Assembly (NCBI GenBank): GCA_965224605.1
Contig: CBDCZP010000001.1
Coordinates: forward strand, 372,001-436,000
Direction of reading: 5' to 3'
Length of the DNA: 64,000 bases
From: HyVt-477 sp965224605
Lineage (GTDB): Bacteria > Pseudomonadota > Gammaproteobacteria > Thiotrichales > Thiotrichaceae
In this document: positions 25,805 through 34,916 of the stretch, piece after piece
How the letters are laid out: the number at the start of each line of letters is the position of its first letter
Position numbering within the stretch: the first letter of the stretch is position 1
Translations under genes and position numbers: made by a program
The notes under the pieces: model-generated
The model's database searches: none
The model's input: only the letters and a program-made list of their open reading frames with translations
What the model was told of the DNA's origin: nothing

Positions 25805-27031
25805 TCACTGTGGATACCTGTAATCATGTGTATCTCTGATTAATGAATGATGCTTTGCAAGATAATCAGTCGATTGCATTTCTCGAAGCCGACTAGCTGT
25901 GCGCTTAAATTCAAAGGCCAGTTTGCTGGATGTATAGAGATATTCTGGTTCTGCCGCGGCAGATATCACCAGCTTGACGCGATAATCATAGAACGCATCA
26001 ATCATAATGACAAAACGACGGGCTGCATCATCCATAGAGCTGTCCATTGTTGGGATATTTGATATCAATACCGTTTTAAAAAACATGGCTATTTGAATAT
26101 AGTCTATAGCTGAACGCGGTGTATTACATAAATCATTAAAATCAAACCAAACAATGCCATCCGCCCATTTTTTAACCGGTATACGTCGTTTATTAATGAT
26201 GATATCCGTTCTGTCGTTATGTAACTCAACTCCCGATAATTGACTAAAATAATGATCTAAAAGTTGCTCGGATACTGCTTCGGCTAACCCTATATTGTTT
26301 TTATCTTCGTCACTAGTTATATGGTAAACCCCATTTTCCTCTAGGATTTTAAGACGATAATCAATTTCACCTCCCATCTTAATGATCTTGGTATGGTTTT
26401 CTAACAGTGCTATTGCTGGCAAAAACCGTTCTCTTTGCAAGCCATCTTTATAAAGCTCATCAGGAGGAAGGTTAGAGGTAGTGATTAACACTACGCCTAA
26501 ATTAAACAGGTGTTCGAAAAGCCTGCTAAGCAACATGGCATCGGTGATGTCATTGACCAGCATTTCATCCAGATACAAAACATGAGCTTTTTCAGCGAGC
26601 CTCTTAGCAACTACTTGTAAGGGATCGGATACGTCATCAAGATCATCAAGTTCTTCATGAACCAATTGCATAAAACGATAAAAATGTAGACGCAATTTCT
26701 TTTTAATAGGGAGGTGTTTGAAAAAATAATTAACCAGAAATGTTTTGCCTCTTCCGACACCACCCCAAATATAAAGACCCTGATTTAATTCAGGAGATGC
26801 CTTATGCAGATGCCAAGAAAATAGTTTTTCAAAATAGCTTTGATCCTCAGATGCGCTGAGTTTTATCAAGTTGTCATAAACAATCTGTAGCTCCATGATG
26901 ACTTCTTTTTGATAAGGGTCTACAGATAATTCACCATTCGCAATATCAGAATAATACTGACTTAGCAAAGGCTGACCAGATGATGGGAGAGTGGATTCAT
27001 CTACAACGGTATTAATATGACTTGCTTCCAA
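25805..27031 (-). CDS. zapE: Cell division ATPase ZapE (AFG1 family)
   Basis: A 408-residue AFG1-like ATPase. Walker A GGVGRGKT (about 85-92) and Walker B VLYLDEMLVND (about 151-161) are intact, with the sensor FDFNDLCNTPRSA region near 292. ZapE interacts with FtsZ and destabilises the ring under stress in E. coli. About 30 residues longer than E. coli ZapE because of an extended N-terminus. Single gene on the minus strand. Confidence 0.92.
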   Translation of the reverse strand: MEASHINTVVDESTLPSSGQPLLSQYYSDIANGELSVDPYQKEVIMELQIVYDNLIKLSASEDQSYFEKLFSWHLHKASPELNQGLYIWGGVGRGKTFLVNYFFKHLPIKKKLRLHFYRFMQLVHEELDDLDDVSDPLQVVAKRLAEKAHVLYLDEMLVNDITDAMLLSRLFEHLFNLGVVLITTSNLPPDELYKDGLQRERFLPAIALLENHTKIIKMGGEIDYRLKILEENGVYHITSDEDKNNIGLAEAVSEQLLDHYFSQLSGVELHNDRTDIIINKRRIPVKKWADGIVWFDFNDLCNTPRSAIDYIQIAMFFKTVLISNIPTMDSSMDDAARRFVIMIDAFYDYRVKLVISAAAEPEYLYTSSKLAFEFKRTASRLREMQSTDYLAKHHSLIRDTHDYRYPQ

Positions 27032-27155
27032 TAGTTGACCTCATGGGTATAAACTTCCTGTCCAACTGCGCTTTCCAGATGAATAGATCAAATCATCTAT
27101 AATAAGAATAATCTTATATCATAGTAGGATTAACGGTATGAAATAGACACATATT

Positions 27156-27212
27156 ATGATGAATGAAGAAGCAAGAATTCTGGGTGAGTTTCTTGGAGCG
27201 TTAAAAGGATAA
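27156..27212 (+). other. 18-codon ORF before a hairpin
   Basis: ATG 27156 opens an 18-residue frame (MMNEEARILGEFLGALKG) ending at TAA 27210-27212, with a perfect stem-loop 2 bases later. No Shine-Dalgarno sequence is seen. It may be a gene remnant or a leader peptide; there is no gene downstream on this strand for it to control. Confidence 0.25.
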
Positions 27213-27213
27213 T

Positions 27214-27245
27214 AAAACATCCTCGCTATTATCCAAGGATGTTTT
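27214..27245. terminator. Bidirectional-type stem-loop
   Basis: AAAACATCCT (27214-27223) and AGGATGTTTT (27236-27245) are perfect inverted repeats with a 12-base loop, A-rich before and T-rich after. It can end transcription in both directions in the 489-base gap between zapE and the wzc-like gene. Confidence 0.6.
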
Positions 27246-27254
27246 ATACCGATT

Positions 27255-27461
27255 GGAAGTGAGCCTTCAGGCTCGCCAGAATGTCTGTTATCAAGCATCT
27301 AGGCGGAGCAGCCCTGAAGAGACTGTGCAAGTATTAAGAAAAATCTCATTTGTAGGGCGTGCCGAGGTACGAGGCGCACCGTAAGTTATTGATTCATGGT
27401 GCGCCTCCTTCGTCGGCACACCCTACAAAGGAATACTTGCACAGTCCTAAAGGCTCACTCC
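27255..27461. repeat. Element B, copy 2, interrupted by element A
   Basis: The left arm GGAAGTGAGCCTTCAGGCTCGCC starts at 27255 and the right end AAGGCTCACTCC closes at 27461. The right arm is split by the element at 27320-27447. The unbroken form of the same element is at 34627-34695. Confidence 0.8.
27320..27447 (+). mobile_element. MITE-like element A, copy 2
   Basis: Starts AGACTGTGCAAGTATTAAG and ends AATACTTGCACAGTC; it is nearly identical over its 128 bases to the copy at 22489-22617. It is inserted in the right arm of element B. Flanks CTGAAG (27314-27319) and CTAAAG (27447-27452) may be a target duplication with one mismatch. No ORF inside. Confidence 0.82.
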
Positions 27462-27520
27462 AAATATAGACACTCATGGGTATGGAGGTGACGCAGAGGG
27501 TTTGCTTCGAAAGGTATTAA

Positions 27521-29851
27521 CTAATCAGCTTTATCACTATTAAAAACAAGTTTGACAGCATCATTATTGTTGTAGCCATAATAATTATCGTAACTATAAT
27601 AGTCCTTCTTGGAAGACTTGGCCTTGGTCAATACGAACCCAATGATATTCGCATAACCGAGATGTAAACGTTTGATGGCATCAGCAATATGTGCTTTTTT
27701 AGTTTCATTACTAGCGACAACAAAAAGTGTGGCGTTAGATCGGTTGGCAAGGATCAAAGCATCGGCAAGCCCTAAGACAGGAGGTGAATCAATAATTATG
27801 TGATCATATTTACTGGCGGCATATTCCAGCAATTCCAGCATCCTGTCATCTGAGAGTAATTGTGAAGGGCTTGGGGCAGAGGCTCCAGCGGTCACTAAAT
27901 CAAGACGTTCGATATTAGTAGGAATGATGATGTCGTATATGTCCTCATTACCCACTAAATAATCCGTTAATCCATGTTTATGAGTGGTTTTTAAGTACTT
28001 GTCCACTTTAGGCTTACGTAAGTCGGCATCCACTAACAAAACCGAGTTATTGTTTTCTGCGATGATCATCGCAGCATTAATGGCGGTATTCGATTTTCCT
28101 TCAGAGGGTGCTGCACTGGTAACGTGCAAAATTTTGGGTAAACCATCAGAGTTGACATAACCAAGGTTAGTGATGAGAGAGCGGAAAGCCTCGGCTTCCA
28201 CAGAATGTCGGTTTTCCAGGATAACCGCTGAATTGGGTCTGTCCTTTTTCTTGATGAACGGAAAAATACCTAAAACAGGTAAGTCAGACAAACTTTCTAA
28301 TTGTTCGACTGTTCGAATGCGATCATCTAAACGTTCACGGAGAAATACAACACCCAGCCCCAACATTAAGCCCAATAATGATCCTATCAGGACATTGCGA
28401 GTTGTATTTGGTGTGTGCTTTCTATAAGGAACAAAGGCAGGGTCAACGACAGAAATATTGTTGCTGACAACACCTCCGGCAATGCCTACTTCTTTCATGC
28501 GTTGTAGAAGATTGTCGTATAGCTGGCGGTTAGTTTCAACTTCACGCTGTAGTGTTCCATAACCGATGCTTTTATCCCGTTGTGCCAATAGTTCAGCTTT
28601 CTTTAGATCAAGTTTTTTCCCCAGCATGAGTTCTTTTTCTCTAGCTGCATAGAAACGTGACTGCAAATCATCTTGTGATTTACGTTTGATGTTATTCAAC
28701 TCAATTTTGATTTGACGTTGAGTTTCATTAATCTGCTTTTTAAGTTCAATCATTGCTGGAAAAGCAGGTTTATAAGTATGTAGCTGTTGTTTGTATTTGC
28801 TTTCAAGTGAGCTGCGACGAGTCTTCAGACTCTGGATGACTGAATTGTCCAACATGCGTATGTCGCCGGAGACTTTATTGCGTTGACGGAATTCACTTTC
28901 AGCATCAATGAGTTCTTTCTGAGCCTCAGTATAAGCCACATTTAGTACATCTAAAGCATTAGCAACCAAAGAGTTTTTGGTGTCAGTTTTGATGATTTGT
29001 TTTTCTTTTGCATATTTAACCAAATGAGTCTCAGAAGCTTCAAGTTTACTCTTGGTTAATGCAAGTTGTTCGGTTAGATATTGTTTTGCATAGGAACTAG
29101 ACTCAGACATGCCTTCCAGGTTCATTTCAATAAATTGATCAACAATAGTATTGGCTGCACTCGCAGCAAGTTGAGGATCAAACGAATCAAAATGAATTTT
29201 CACGACATTAGAAAGCTTGGAAGGACTGATGGTTAAGTTATTAATGAACTGTATTTCAATAGGTCTCTTACCTAGATTCTTTTTGATGATTTGGTCATTT
29301 TCGTTGGAAACGATAGTAGAAACAGACCCCATAATTGGATCTGTAACTTTTGAAACGGCACTTTTGATACTTTTAACGGCACTATAGTAAAAAGGCTTAA
29401 TGTTGGCTTGTTCTTTAAATTTTTCTTCCAAATCCAGCTTCTCAATAACACGTTTGGCTAGCGTATGGCTTTTGATGAGATCAAATTGGGTTTGTTGAAA
29501 AGTTCGTCTATCAATATTTTTTTCAGCAAAGGCATCATCATAATGAGCAAGTTTATCTGCTTCGGTGTCGATTTTTATAGTGGTTGTTGCTCTATAGATA
29601 GGGGTTATTGATAATGTATAGAGTAATGTGATTAAAGTGATAGCCGCTGTGATAAAGAAAATAAGTTTCTTATGGCGTGATATGACTTGGAGTAAATCCG
29701 CAATATTTATTTCATCTTCATCTTGCTGTGGTGCATCTCCATAACCCATATTTTTAATCGTCATACCATCATGTGGGGGACGGTTATGGGGGGTTATTGT
29801 TTGTTGATGATCTTCTATTGCGATAATCTGGCTGTTTCGTGAACCATTCAT
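27521..29851 (-). CDS. Wzc-type polysaccharide co-polymerase / tyrosine autokinase
   Basis: A 776-residue inner-membrane protein. One membrane helix near 62-82, a Wzz-like periplasmic coiled-coil domain (to about 480), a second helix near 490-510, and a C-terminal BY-kinase domain. Walker A is APSEGKS (about 581-587), Walker A' VDADLRKPK (about 608-616), Walker B HIIIDSPPVLGLAD (about 684-697), and a Tyr cluster (DYYSYDNYYGY, about 751-761) for autophosphorylation. It controls polymer length and export with Wzy/Wza systems. No wza, phosphatase or GT is adjacent, so its polysaccharide is probably made by the locus at 40-64 kb. Confidence 0.9.
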   Translation of the reverse strand: MNGSRNSQIIAIEDHQQTITPHNRPPHDGMTIKNMGYGDAPQQDEDEINIADLLQVISRHKKLIFFITAAITLITLLYTLSITPIYRATTTIKIDTEADKLAHYDDAFAEKNIDRRTFQQTQFDLIKSHTLAKRVIEKLDLEEKFKEQANIKPFYYSAVKSIKSAVSKVTDPIMGSVSTIVSNENDQIIKKNLGKRPIEIQFINNLTISPSKLSNVVKIHFDSFDPQLAASAANTIVDQFIEMNLEGMSESSSYAKQYLTEQLALTKSKLEASETHLVKYAKEKQIIKTDTKNSLVANALDVLNVAYTEAQKELIDAESEFRQRNKVSGDIRMLDNSVIQSLKTRRSSLESKYKQQLHTYKPAFPAMIELKKQINETQRQIKIELNNIKRKSQDDLQSRFYAAREKELMLGKKLDLKKAELLAQRDKSIGYGTLQREVETNRQLYDNLLQRMKEVGIAGGVVSNNISVVDPAFVPYRKHTPNTTRNVLIGSLLGLMLGLGVVFLRERLDDRIRTVEQLESLSDLPVLGIFPFIKKKDRPNSAVILENRHSVEAEAFRSLITNLGYVNSDGLPKILHVTSAAPSEGKSNTAINAAMIIAENNNSVLLVDADLRKPKVDKYLKTTHKHGLTDYLVGNEDIYDIIIPTNIERLDLVTAGASAPSPSQLLSDDRMLELLEYAASKYDHIIIDSPPVLGLADALILANRSNATLFVVASNETKKAHIADAIKRLHLGYANIIGFVLTKAKSSKKDYYSYDNYYGYNNNDAVKLVFNSDKAD

Positions 29852-30002
29852 GGGGTGACAATCCTATTTATAATGCCCTGTTTCTTTATTTAATCAGCTT
29901 GTTGAATAGAATCTATTAGTTGGGTTTGGTCGTGGCGACAGAAACTAAATTGCTATGGGGTTGATTGAATAGAAAAACTAATTTAGTGCGCAGTATATAT
30001 TT

Positions 30003-30031
30003 TGTATAAAAAAAAGTCTAACAAGTGTCAA
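30003..30031 (-). promoter_or_regulatory. Sigma-70 promoter for the wzc-like gene
   Basis: Minus strand TTGACA (complement of 30026-30031, perfect -35), 17-base spacer, TATACA (complement of 30003-30008). Transcription would start near 29995, leaving a leader of about 145 bases before ATG 29851. Confidence 0.65.
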
Positions 30032-30117
30032 TAAAAAATTTACGAAAGAGGCATAAAATAATGCACTCCTTAGAGTGTAGCTTAAATATTAAACTTTTGG
30101 CTATACTTGAGCTTTTA

Positions 30118-30774
30118 TTATTCAACAACCGTCAATCCAAGTGAAGCCCAACTCTGCATGCCACCGCGATAGTATTTAATCTTTGCAGCAGGATATCCCA
30201 TCGCTAATAGTTTTCTAATCGCAGTAGGTGATTGCCCACACCAAGCCCCGTTGCAGTACATGACCAACGTCTTTGCATTGCTGAAATCAAATGTTTCGCC
30301 GGTGATGACTTCGAATTGATCTTCCATTATTTCAAGCGTGCTGGCTGTTTCCTTGAATTGAGTAAAGGGAATATTGACTGCACCTGGAATCATGCCACTA
30401 CGTTCAACCCAGGCTGGTGTGCGTGAATCAATGATAATGATGGATTCGTCGCCTTCCGACATTTTTTTAACATAGTCAATTATCTCACGTTCACCGATTG
30501 TATCGACCTTATGTGGTTCAAACGGATACATAGCCTGAATCGTGCCTCGTGTGGTTTTGCGATAGAAGGGTACGATTTCGTTTTGTTTATCCTGAACACG
30601 CATGATCTTGATGAGCTTACCTTCATGTTTGACTTCAACGTCTAACACGTCATGAGTGATCATGGTCTGTTTGGTGGGTTTGCTTTCAGCGTTAGCAGTA
30701 TCTTCTGCAGTGGTTAGTGGTGTTAGTAATAAACTGCTGATCAATAGTGTCAAAAAAGGGATGTTTTTTTTCAT
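30118..30774 (-). CDS. Secreted rhodanese-domain protein
   Basis: A 218-residue protein with a Sec signal peptide (about 1-23, cleavage near LTTAED). The rhodanese domain covers about 95-215: IIIIDSRTPAWVERSGMIPGAVNIPF is the CH2A region and MYCNGAWCGQS (about 171-181) the active-site loop with the catalytic Cys. A second Cys in the loop (CNGAWC) could form a disulfide. Periplasmic sulfurtransferase or redox role inferred. Last gene of the five-gene minus-strand set; 43 bases after the preceding gene. Confidence 0.8.
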   Translation of the reverse strand: MKKNIPFLTLLISSLLLTPLTTAEDTANAESKPTKQTMITHDVLDVEVKHEGKLIKIMRVQDKQNEIVPFYRKTTRGTIQAMYPFEPHKVDTIGEREIIDYVKKMSEGDESIIIIDSRTPAWVERSGMIPGAVNIPFTQFKETASTLEIMEDQFEVITGETFDFSNAKTLVMYCNGAWCGQSPTAIRKLLAMGYPAAKIKYYRGGMQSWASLGLTVVE

Positions 30775-30817
30775 CTTGATGGGCTCTCATAGTTAAAAGT
30801 TATAATTAGGTTAAGAA

Positions 30818-31333
30818 TTATATTTTGGGAGGTAGTCGTTTCTGCGGCATATCCTGAAAATCAAGCTTCTGACCGCTACCAACACTAGCGCCACTGCCTC
30901 CGGATGATTCATCATACAGCAGTCCTATCTGGGTGCGCCCCGCCGCCATTCGTTGTTTAGTTTCAGACAGTTTTTTATGCAAACCTCGGCTATAAGACAA
31001 AATGTAGGCGCGTGGAGGTTGGTTATCTTTGGGTCTAACCCACAAGTGGATGCTTCCCTTTACTTCTTTCAGGGGGTTGGGTTCCAGAATGTCCGCACTG
31101 ATGAGTTCAAAACGTGCAGGTAAGGTTTGATCAGAAGGCCAGCCTTTGCTGTGTTGTAGACCAGTCCAATGCAGAAAATACAGCAGGGGTAAAAGCAAGG
31201 TCAATACCAGTTTGCTCATAACCCTCTTTTTTATTTGCAGATGCTGACCAAACCACAACCAGATAATCAGTGCCACGGGCAACACGTAACTGATGCTAAT
31301 CAATATGGGATAAAGAGTGGAAGGAAGGGTCAT
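30818..31333 (-). CDS. Membrane protein of the ExbB/D-like set
   Basis: A 171-residue protein with two N-terminal membrane helices (about 7-28 and 40-57) and a C-terminal periplasmic part (about 60-171) that includes SIHLWVRPKDNQPPRAYILSYSRGLHKKL and a Gly/Ser-rich loop. Not recognised as a named family. It follows the ExbD-like gene by 4 bases on the same strand and is probably a third membrane part of that complex. Confidence 0.6.
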   Translation of the reverse strand: MTLPSTLYPILISISYVLPVALIIWLWFGQHLQIKKRVMSKLVLTLLLPLLYFLHWTGLQHSKGWPSDQTLPARFELISADILEPNPLKEVKGSIHLWVRPKDNQPPRAYILSYSRGLHKKLSETKQRMAAGRTQIGLLYDESSGGSGASVGSGQKLDFQDMPQKRLPPKI

Positions 31334-31337
31334 GAAA

Positions 31338-31979
31338 TTACCATTCGGGTATCACCGCTGGCATATGATCAAGGCCATAAGGGGTTAATGTAGCAGGTAG
31401 TTTGTTGATGTTATGCACACTTCCATCTTCATCGACGGTAAAGCGCACAGCAGTTATTTCTTGATCCTGCTGATCCATTGTAATCGTCTCCCTGAACACT
31501 GTTTCGTACTTTGGGTTGATTCGATCTACTCTGAGGTCAACCGAAACAGGGCGGGTAGAATGTTGGGTATAGTAATAAAGATTGACAATATATTCTCCCG
31601 CATGACGATTGCGGATAGTAATAATTTCTTGATTAATCGGATGCACTTCCTTTTTTCCATCAATAATCAACGTGTCATTCAGCTCACCCCGATCATCTCG
31701 TTCCAGATGTAACCAACCGGCTTCTTTAGCCACATAAGACACCGTATGCCCCGTAGGCGCGCGCATCCAAAGATCAATGTCATCCGCAAGGTTTTGTGGC
31801 CACGTAGCCGAGATAATATATTCTGCTTGTTTTTCTACGCTGGCACGGTCTGCTTTAGGATTAATAAATAGTAAACTGATCAAGAATAAAAAGCTGAAGC
31901 CCATTAGAGTATTAAACAGCAGATCAATAAAAGGATCGACTGTGGGCGTATTACGCGTTCTTTTAAACAGGCTTGCCAT
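31338..31979 (-). CDS. ExbD/TolR-like protein with beta-rich periplasmic domain
   Basis: A 213-residue protein with one membrane helix (about 23-42). PFIDLLFNTLMGFSFLFLI (about 17-35) keeps the Asp that ExbD/TolR use for proton flow. The periplasmic part is much longer than in ExbD (about 140 residues total) and begins DIDLWMRAPTGHTVSYVAKEAG, which looks like a beta sandwich, not the usual swapped ExbD fold. It starts 4 bases after the ExbB-like gene. I infer a proton-driven motor part that acts on a periplasmic partner. Confidence 0.72.
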   Translation of the reverse strand: MASLFKRTRNTPTVDPFIDLLFNTLMGFSFLFLISLLFINPKADRASVEKQAEYIISATWPQNLADDIDLWMRAPTGHTVSYVAKEAGWLHLERDDRGELNDTLIIDGKKEVHPINQEIITIRNRHAGEYIVNLYYYTQHSTRPVSVDLRVDRINPKYETVFRETITMDQQDQEITAVRFTVDEDGSVHNINKLPATLTPYGLDHMPAVIPEW

Positions 31980-31983
31980 AGGG

Positions 31984-32667
31984 TTATGAACCTTTTACTT
32001 CTAAAACACCTAATTTAATGATCTGGCTAATCAGGCTATCAGCACAACGATCCAGCCACTGGCACTGAATACCCACTAACAACGCAGTGCCAAGCCCCGT
32101 TAACGTGGTATATAACGCGACTTGCATACCACCACCCATGGTTGCCAACAGATGTTGAAGTGCATCAATGTCACTTTCTTTTAGCTCGTAGACGGAACTC
32201 AGCATCAACACAAATCCAATAACCGTTCCGATCAAACCAAGGCGCATCAAAATATCAGAAAGAAACCAGCCCGACGTATGTCCTTGATGAACCTGTTCCA
32301 CCAATCGTGCTAATAACGGCTCGCTTTCATGAGTGGTATGTTCTCTGCTCCAGTTGAGTAAATGCAAATGTTCCTGCGCCCAGCTTACGGCATGTTGATT
32401 ACTGTCTATGCGGTCTGCAATGCTCGAATCGTTTGAGTTAATAAGCTGTTGTGTGTACAGCCGTTGCTTTGATAACTGCCAGGCAGCCAGCCCCAAATAT
32501 GCCGTGACTGCAATAAAGAGCAGCAAAATAAACGCAGACAAATAAGTGGAATCCTTATGAATCAAATGCTCAAAGAGCTTAAAACTCCAGAGCAAATAAG
32601 CACCAAAAACAATCACACCCACGATCAGTAGCCAGCCATAAAAGGGGTAGTGGGCATCACGTCGCAT
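31984..32667 (-). CDS. MotA/TolQ/ExbB-type proton channel protein
   Basis: A 227-residue protein with about four hydrophobic helices (near 12-30, 42-64, 143-163 and 178-200). RLGLIGTVIGFVLMLSSVYEL and ALYTTLTGLGTALLVGIQ (about 142-201) are the two conserved TolQ/ExbB helices that hold the ion path. With the ExbD-like gene next to it, it should form a proton-motive-force motor. It is not the usual tolQRAB or exbBD-tonB set: neither tonB nor tolA/B is near. Confidence 0.82.
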   Translation of the reverse strand: MRRDAHYPFYGWLLIVGVIVFGAYLLWSFKLFEHLIHKDSTYLSAFILLLFIAVTAYLGLAAWQLSKQRLYTQQLINSNDSSIADRIDSNQHAVSWAQEHLHLLNWSREHTTHESEPLLARLVEQVHQGHTSGWFLSDILMRLGLIGTVIGFVLMLSSVYELKESDIDALQHLLATMGGGMQVALYTTLTGLGTALLVGIQCQWLDRCADSLISQIIKLGVLEVKGS

Positions 32668-32676
32668 ATTATTTCC

Positions 32677-34554
32677 TTATTGTTGGTCTTGATTGTTGAG
32701 AGGTAGCTTATTACGTTGATTATTGCGCAGACGCCATTGCCGTGCAATGACCGTGGAAATCAAAGTAGCATGAAAAAAAGCATTTTTTTGTATGGATTGT
32801 GGAAGACGTTCGCCAGTTTGGTTCGCTTTTTTTCCTAACTCTGACTGGCTCGAAGGCTTATTTAAATCAGTAATTGCCCATGCCAAAGACAACCAGATGG
32901 CAGTAGGTGAGGGTAGCTGACTATCGGCAATGGCATGCGTCGGAGGTGAAGGTAATAGTCCATATTGATTGTTTTGCGCCCAGCGATCATTTTTATAAAA
33001 TTGCTGACGGGCTATCAATAATAACTTCTGTGCATCTTCTAGTGCTTGAGTGTCACCACTGACTTGCCACCAATCAACCAAACCTTGTGCGACATAAACA
33101 AGGCTATTTAAGCTAACCTTTTTACGGTTAGTCGTATTGATATCCATTAGGTCTTGCAGTTTTTGTTGTTCCACCAATAACATCAATTTACTAGCCAATG
33201 CCTTCCCTGCATCCGCTAATTCTGGCGACAACTGCGCTCCATAAGCCAAACCAGAAAGAACCAAGCCATGCCAGGCAAGCAACTTTTTATCATCATACGA
33301 TTGCAGTCGCTTTTCGCGTGTTTTGAGCAGAAGGGCTTTAATGCTTTTGTGATCATGGCCTATTGGTTTAGGTAGTATTTTTTCGTTATCATCCGTCAAT
33401 AAGTTATGAATACTCTTTTGCTGCCAATGCTTCCCTAAAAGCTCGTCCAACTCAGTCTTAGTCCATAAATAATAGCCACCTGCTTCATCTCCATTATTAT
33501 CAAGGTGTCTATCATCATTATCAGGAACGCTGACAGCGGAAAGAGCAGAGACATACAATCCCTTTTCATTCTTAAAGCGTTTGACCATGTCAGTAAGTGT
33601 TTCTTTACCGGCCAAAACATATTCAGGTTTTTTAAAAGTCTGCCCTGCACGAATAAGCAATTTTCCCATCAATGCCTGGGTATAGAGCATTTGTTCATAA
33701 TGAGGACTGCTCCAATCCCTATTACCCGCATAACGAAAAAAACCACCAGCTAATTGATCATGCAAAGCTCCCGCTAACAAGCTATCTAGTGTCAATTGTA
33801 GAAATTTTCTTAACGAAGGATCCGGATTCAGAGAATAAATATCCAGTAAGGCATTTAATTGTGGCACATGAGGGAATTTCTCTTTATCGCCAAATCCGCC
33901 ATGCAGGTCATCAGCTGCACCACTGATCTGACGCAAAAAATTCAGTAGGAGTTTTTGGTAATCAACGTGTTCAAGCAATTGATCCTGTTGCAGTGCTTTT
34001 TTAGTCCGAGCTTCTGTTGCAGTTTCGGCAAGTTGCTTTATTTTTGCAGAATCGGTTTTCCATTCATCTGAAAATTGGTTCAGCACTTGGCTAAATGATT
34101 CAGCCCCAAGATAAGTAAATCCAGCTACAGGATTGCCTTGAGGGGTTAATATAACCGTCAAAGGCCAACCGCCAAAACCACGTTGCTCTTCCATAAAAGC
34201 TTGTAATTGTTGATCAATGAATGGGTTGACTTCCCTATCAATAAGCACAGGTACAAAAGAATCATTGATAATACTCGCCAGTTGTTTGTTACTAAATGTG
34301 TCGATCTTCATCCGATAACACCAGTAGCAAGCATGATACCCACTGGAAATCAAAACAGGACGATTACTTTGTTGGGCTTCTTGAAGAACCTTTTGGGAAA
34401 TAACATGCCAGTGAATAGGATCATCTGCATGATCGCGAATATAAGGAGAAGGGTCTGTTTTTAGTGAGCCGCTCGTTTCAGCCCAAAGCGTATGAGTAGC
34501 TAATAAACATGAGCCAAAAAAGACACAAGAAACAATGATTTTGGGAAATGACAT
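32677..34554 (-). CDS. DUF255 thioredoxin-fold protein (SPATA20/YyaL-like), exported
   Basis: A 625-residue protein with a signal peptide (about 1-24, LLATHTLWAE). The N-terminal thioredoxin-like domain has HACYWCYRM (about 74-82), the CxxC site of DUF255 proteins. The remaining ~450 residues are an alpha/alpha-toroid-like helical domain. Most DUF255 proteins are 650-700 residues and cytoplasmic, so this exported form is unusual. It lies 9 bases before the ExbB-like gene, so the five genes probably form one operon with redox proteins at both ends. Confidence 0.82.
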   Translation of the reverse strand: MSFPKIIVSCVFFGSCLLATHTLWAETSGSLKTDPSPYIRDHADDPIHWHVISQKVLQEAQQSNRPVLISSGYHACYWCYRMKIDTFSNKQLASIINDSFVPVLIDREVNPFIDQQLQAFMEEQRGFGGWPLTVILTPQGNPVAGFTYLGAESFSQVLNQFSDEWKTDSAKIKQLAETATEARTKKALQQDQLLEHVDYQKLLLNFLRQISGAADDLHGGFGDKEKFPHVPQLNALLDIYSLNPDPSLRKFLQLTLDSLLAGALHDQLAGGFFRYAGNRDWSSPHYEQMLYTQALMGKLLIRAGQTFKKPEYVLAGKETLTDMVKRFKNEKGLYVSALSAVSVPDNDDRHLDNNGDEAGGYYLWTKTELDELLGKHWQQKSIHNLLTDDNEKILPKPIGHDHKSIKALLLKTREKRLQSYDDKKLLAWHGLVLSGLAYGAQLSPELADAGKALASKLMLLVEQQKLQDLMDINTTNRKKVSLNSLVYVAQGLVDWWQVSGDTQALEDAQKLLLIARQQFYKNDRWAQNNQYGLLPSPPTHAIADSQLPSPTAIWLSLAWAITDLNKPSSQSELGKKANQTGERLPQSIQKNAFFHATLISTVIARQWRLRNNQRNKLPLNNQDQQ

Positions 34555-34626
34555 TAGTGATTTATAGCAAAAAACAACCCTGAGGGCTATCTAGGTTTTT
34601 AATCTCATGGCGTTTTATTGTTGTAT

Positions 34627-34695
34627 GGAAGTGAGCCTTCAAGCTCGCCAGAGTGGCTGTTATCAAGTTTTAGGCGAGCCTGAAGGCTCACTTCC
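34627..34695. repeat. Element B, intact copy 3 (69 bp palindrome)
   Basis: GGAAGTGAGCCTTCAAGCTCGCC (34627-34649) is the near-perfect reverse complement of the right arm ending GAAGGCTCACTTCC at 34695, around a 20-base centre. This unbroken form shows what the copies at 22473 and 27255 looked like before element A went in. The remaining sequence to 34778 shows nothing else. Confidence 0.85.
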
Positions 34696-34778
34696 TTAAA
34701 AAAGCGATCATTTTAAAATTGAACAGAAGAGCTTGTCCTGGAGAGTTTATTTTGATTTTATAAACACGAAGACAATAG

Positions 34779-34916
34779 GTACACAGCGATGATATATTTG
34801 AATATGTATATTTAGTACCTTATGTGGGAAATGATGAAGAGATATTCCTAAAAACAATCATACCAAGCAGAAAAGCACCAAGCGATATCTTGGAGGTAAC
34901 AGATGAAAAAAATTAA
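34779..34916 (+). pseudogene. Truncated toxin gene before CopG-type antitoxin
   Basis: After stop TAG 34776 the frame reads 45 residues that include YVYLVPYVGNDEEIFLK and TIIPSRKAPSD, the C-terminal end of the ~95-residue toxins usually found upstream of this antitoxin type. The first half of the toxin, with its conserved start, is absent; upstream is only AT-rich sequence and element B. The 3' end overlaps the antitoxin start (34903), as in intact pairs. The toxin is therefore dead by deletion. Confidence 0.7.

Noticed and set aside
22489..27447. CRISPR-like repeats
   Set aside because: The two similar copies are 5 kb apart and have inverted ends and target repeats, so they are MITE-like and not a CRISPR array.
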